Source of the DNA: DATDVH01 sp035290045
GTDB lineage: Bacteria > Patescibacteriota > Microgenomatia > UBA1406 > HO2-37-13b
Direction of reading: 5' to 3'
NCBI GenBank assembly: GCA_035290045.1
Contig: DATDVH010000036.1
Coordinates: forward strand, 1 to 5,639
Length of the DNA stretch: 5,639 nt
Shown here: positions 4,724 to 5,639 of the stretch, piece by piece
How the letters are laid out: every line of letters begins with the position of its first letter
Position numbering within the stretch: position 1 is the first letter of the stretch
The notes under the pieces: generated by a model
Seen by the model: the letters and a program-made list of their open reading frames with translations, nothing else
What the model was told of the DNA's origin: nothing
Databases searched by the model: none
Position numbers and translations under genes: made by a program

Positions 4724-5639
4724 ATAAGTAGAGTTGACAAATCTGAATTTAATTTTTCACTTAATCTCACATTTTCTGACGGATCAATGTCAACTGCTAT
4801 GATATTTACTTCATTTGTATGAATAGACTTTCGTAATGCTGTTTCTAAATCACTTTTCGTTCGCGGCATGTATGCGTTTACACCAAAACTTTCTGCATAT
4901 TTCTTAAAATCAGGATTGCTAATAACCGTGCCAAACGATTTTTGAACATGCGTTTTTTGTTTCCAACTGATCAGACCATAATCATTATCATTGAGAATAA
5001 GGATGGTATATCCAACACCAATCCGTTTGGCAGTTTCAATCTCTTGAGAGTTCATCAAAAAACCACCATCTCCGCATACTGCAATGACATTTTTTTCAGG
5101 ACACGCAAGTTTAGCCGCTATTCCGCCAGGTACTGCAATTCCCATACTTGCAAAACCATTCGAGATAATGCAGGTACCAGGATTATACACCGGGAAATTT
5201 CTTCCTATCCAGATTTTATGAGCCCCTACATCAGAAATAATAATATCATCATCATTGATCAAACGCCGCAGGAGCAGAAGCACTCCTGGGACGGTAAAAC
5301 GACACGTATCATTTAATTCGTAGTGATTCAAATCTTTTTCAATCGCCCGTCGTACAGGGACAAACCACTGCTTTTCAAAATGAAAATCCTTTTTTCCCAA
5401 CTGATTGTTCAGTTCCCATAAAGTTGCCGATATATCAGCAACTATTTCAACTTTTGGATCATAATAGTCATACACTTCAGAAGGAAGAAAATCAATATGT
5501 ATAATTGGTTTTTTTTGAGGATTCCATACTACAGGGTCATATTCGGCGACATCATATCCCACCGCAAGAATAAGATCTGATTGTTCTATCGCATATAAAG
5601 GAAAATCCTTTCCCTTCAAACCCATTGCATACAAAGAAA
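4720..5639 (-). CDS. Acetolactate-synthase-like ThDP enzyme, possible 2-oxoglutarate decarboxylase (5' partial)
   Basis: The C-terminal ~305 residues of a ThDP-dependent decarboxylase/carboligase of the acetolactate synthase (AlsS/IlvB) family, usually ~550-570 residues. Numbered from codon 5634-5632, the end of the central domain shows VGYDVAEYDPVVWNP (25-39) and IIHID (44-48). The ThDP-binding domain shows DVGAHKIW (135-142), SNGFASMG (158-165), the Mg/ThDP motif GDGGF (188-192) with LNDNDYG (214-220), and YAESFG (246-251). The C-terminus DPSENVRLSEKL resembles catabolic AlsS. The N-terminal domain with the catalytic glutamate lies outside the window. The frame stays open to the edge, so TTG at 5634 is an internal Leu, not a start. 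The stop overlaps the dehydrogenase ATG by four bases. True acetolactate synthase is the main alternative. In cyanobacteria a similar 'acetolactate synthase' beside a succinic semialdehyde dehydrogenase decarboxylates 2-oxoglutarate. Confidence 0.88.
   Translation of the reverse strand, partial: SLYAMGLKGKDFPLYAIEQSDLILAVGYDVAEYDPVVWNPQKKPIIHIDFLPSEVYDYYDPKVEIVADISATLWELNNQLGKKDFHFEKQWFVPVRRAIEKDLNHYELNDTCRFTVPGVLLLLRRLINDDDIIISDVGAHKIWIGRNFPVYNPGTCIISNGFASMGIAVPGGIAAKLACPEKNVIAVCGDGGFLMNSQEIETAKRIGVGYTILILNDNDYGLISWKQKTHVQKSFGTVISNPDFKKYAESFGVNAYMPRTKSDLETALRKSIHTNEVNIIAVDIDPSENVRLSEKLNSDLSTLLI

Noticed and set aside
4942..5316. 124-codon + strand reading frame opposite the ThDP enzyme.
   Set aside because: It lies antisense to a clearly conserved coding sequence and its translation has no recognisable domain, so it is a shadow frame. 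The same applies to the other short frames opposite or inside the operon genes and the nuclease-like gene.
5632..5634. TTG as the start codon of the ThDP enzyme.
   Set aside because: The frame remains open to the window edge and the family needs about 250 more N-terminal residues, so this codon is internal.
1..5639. CRISPR array, insertion sequence or transposase.
   Set aside because: No regularly spaced direct repeats, no transposase-like reading frame and no terminal inverted repeats flanking a gene were seen.

Overview
This window reads as an AT-rich bacterial chromosome segment. A complete tRNA-Ser gene with an encoded CCA end, no introns and tightly packed genes point to a bacterium. 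The taxon cannot be fixed from the sequence. A low-GC, poorly characterised lineage is a guess, based on base composition, the lack of a clear Shine-Dalgarno sequence before two of the operon genes, and a 620-residue transketolase that resembles the animal-type form more than the E. coli form.

Layout, left to right. Positions 1-105 hold the last 34 codons of an unrecognised + strand gene. Positions 106-325 have no gene but contain two long imperfect stem-loops side by side (191-236 and 237-289), the second running into a perfect TATAAT box. A tRNA-Ser(UGA) gene lies at 326-412. Positions 413-672 are non-coding and contain a possible three-way-junction fold (536-602) and a perfect 8-bp dyad (647-665) ending just before the next start codon. 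Positions 673-1410 encode a 245-residue + strand protein with a PD-(D/E)XK nuclease signature, with no obvious partner gene.

The rest is a three-gene operon on the - strand, transcribed right to left. First comes an acetolactate-synthase-like thiamine diphosphate enzyme (5' end outside the window). Next is a succinate-semialdehyde-type dehydrogenase, whose start overlaps the previous stop as ATGA. Last is a full-length transketolase after a 71-base gap. It converges on the nuclease-like gene with only 14 bases between the two stop codons.

The most informative reading concerns the first two operon genes. In cyanobacteria, an adjacent pair of an acetolactate-synthase-like enzyme (in fact a 2-oxoglutarate decarboxylase) and a succinic semialdehyde dehydrogenase carries 2-oxoglutarate to succinate, replacing 2-oxoglutarate dehydrogenase. 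The pair here has the same family make-up and order, so the operon may encode that bypass together with a transketolase that uses the same cofactor. This is inference: the decarboxylase could equally be a true acetolactate synthase. The nuclease-like gene with its structured leader is the least explained part of the window.
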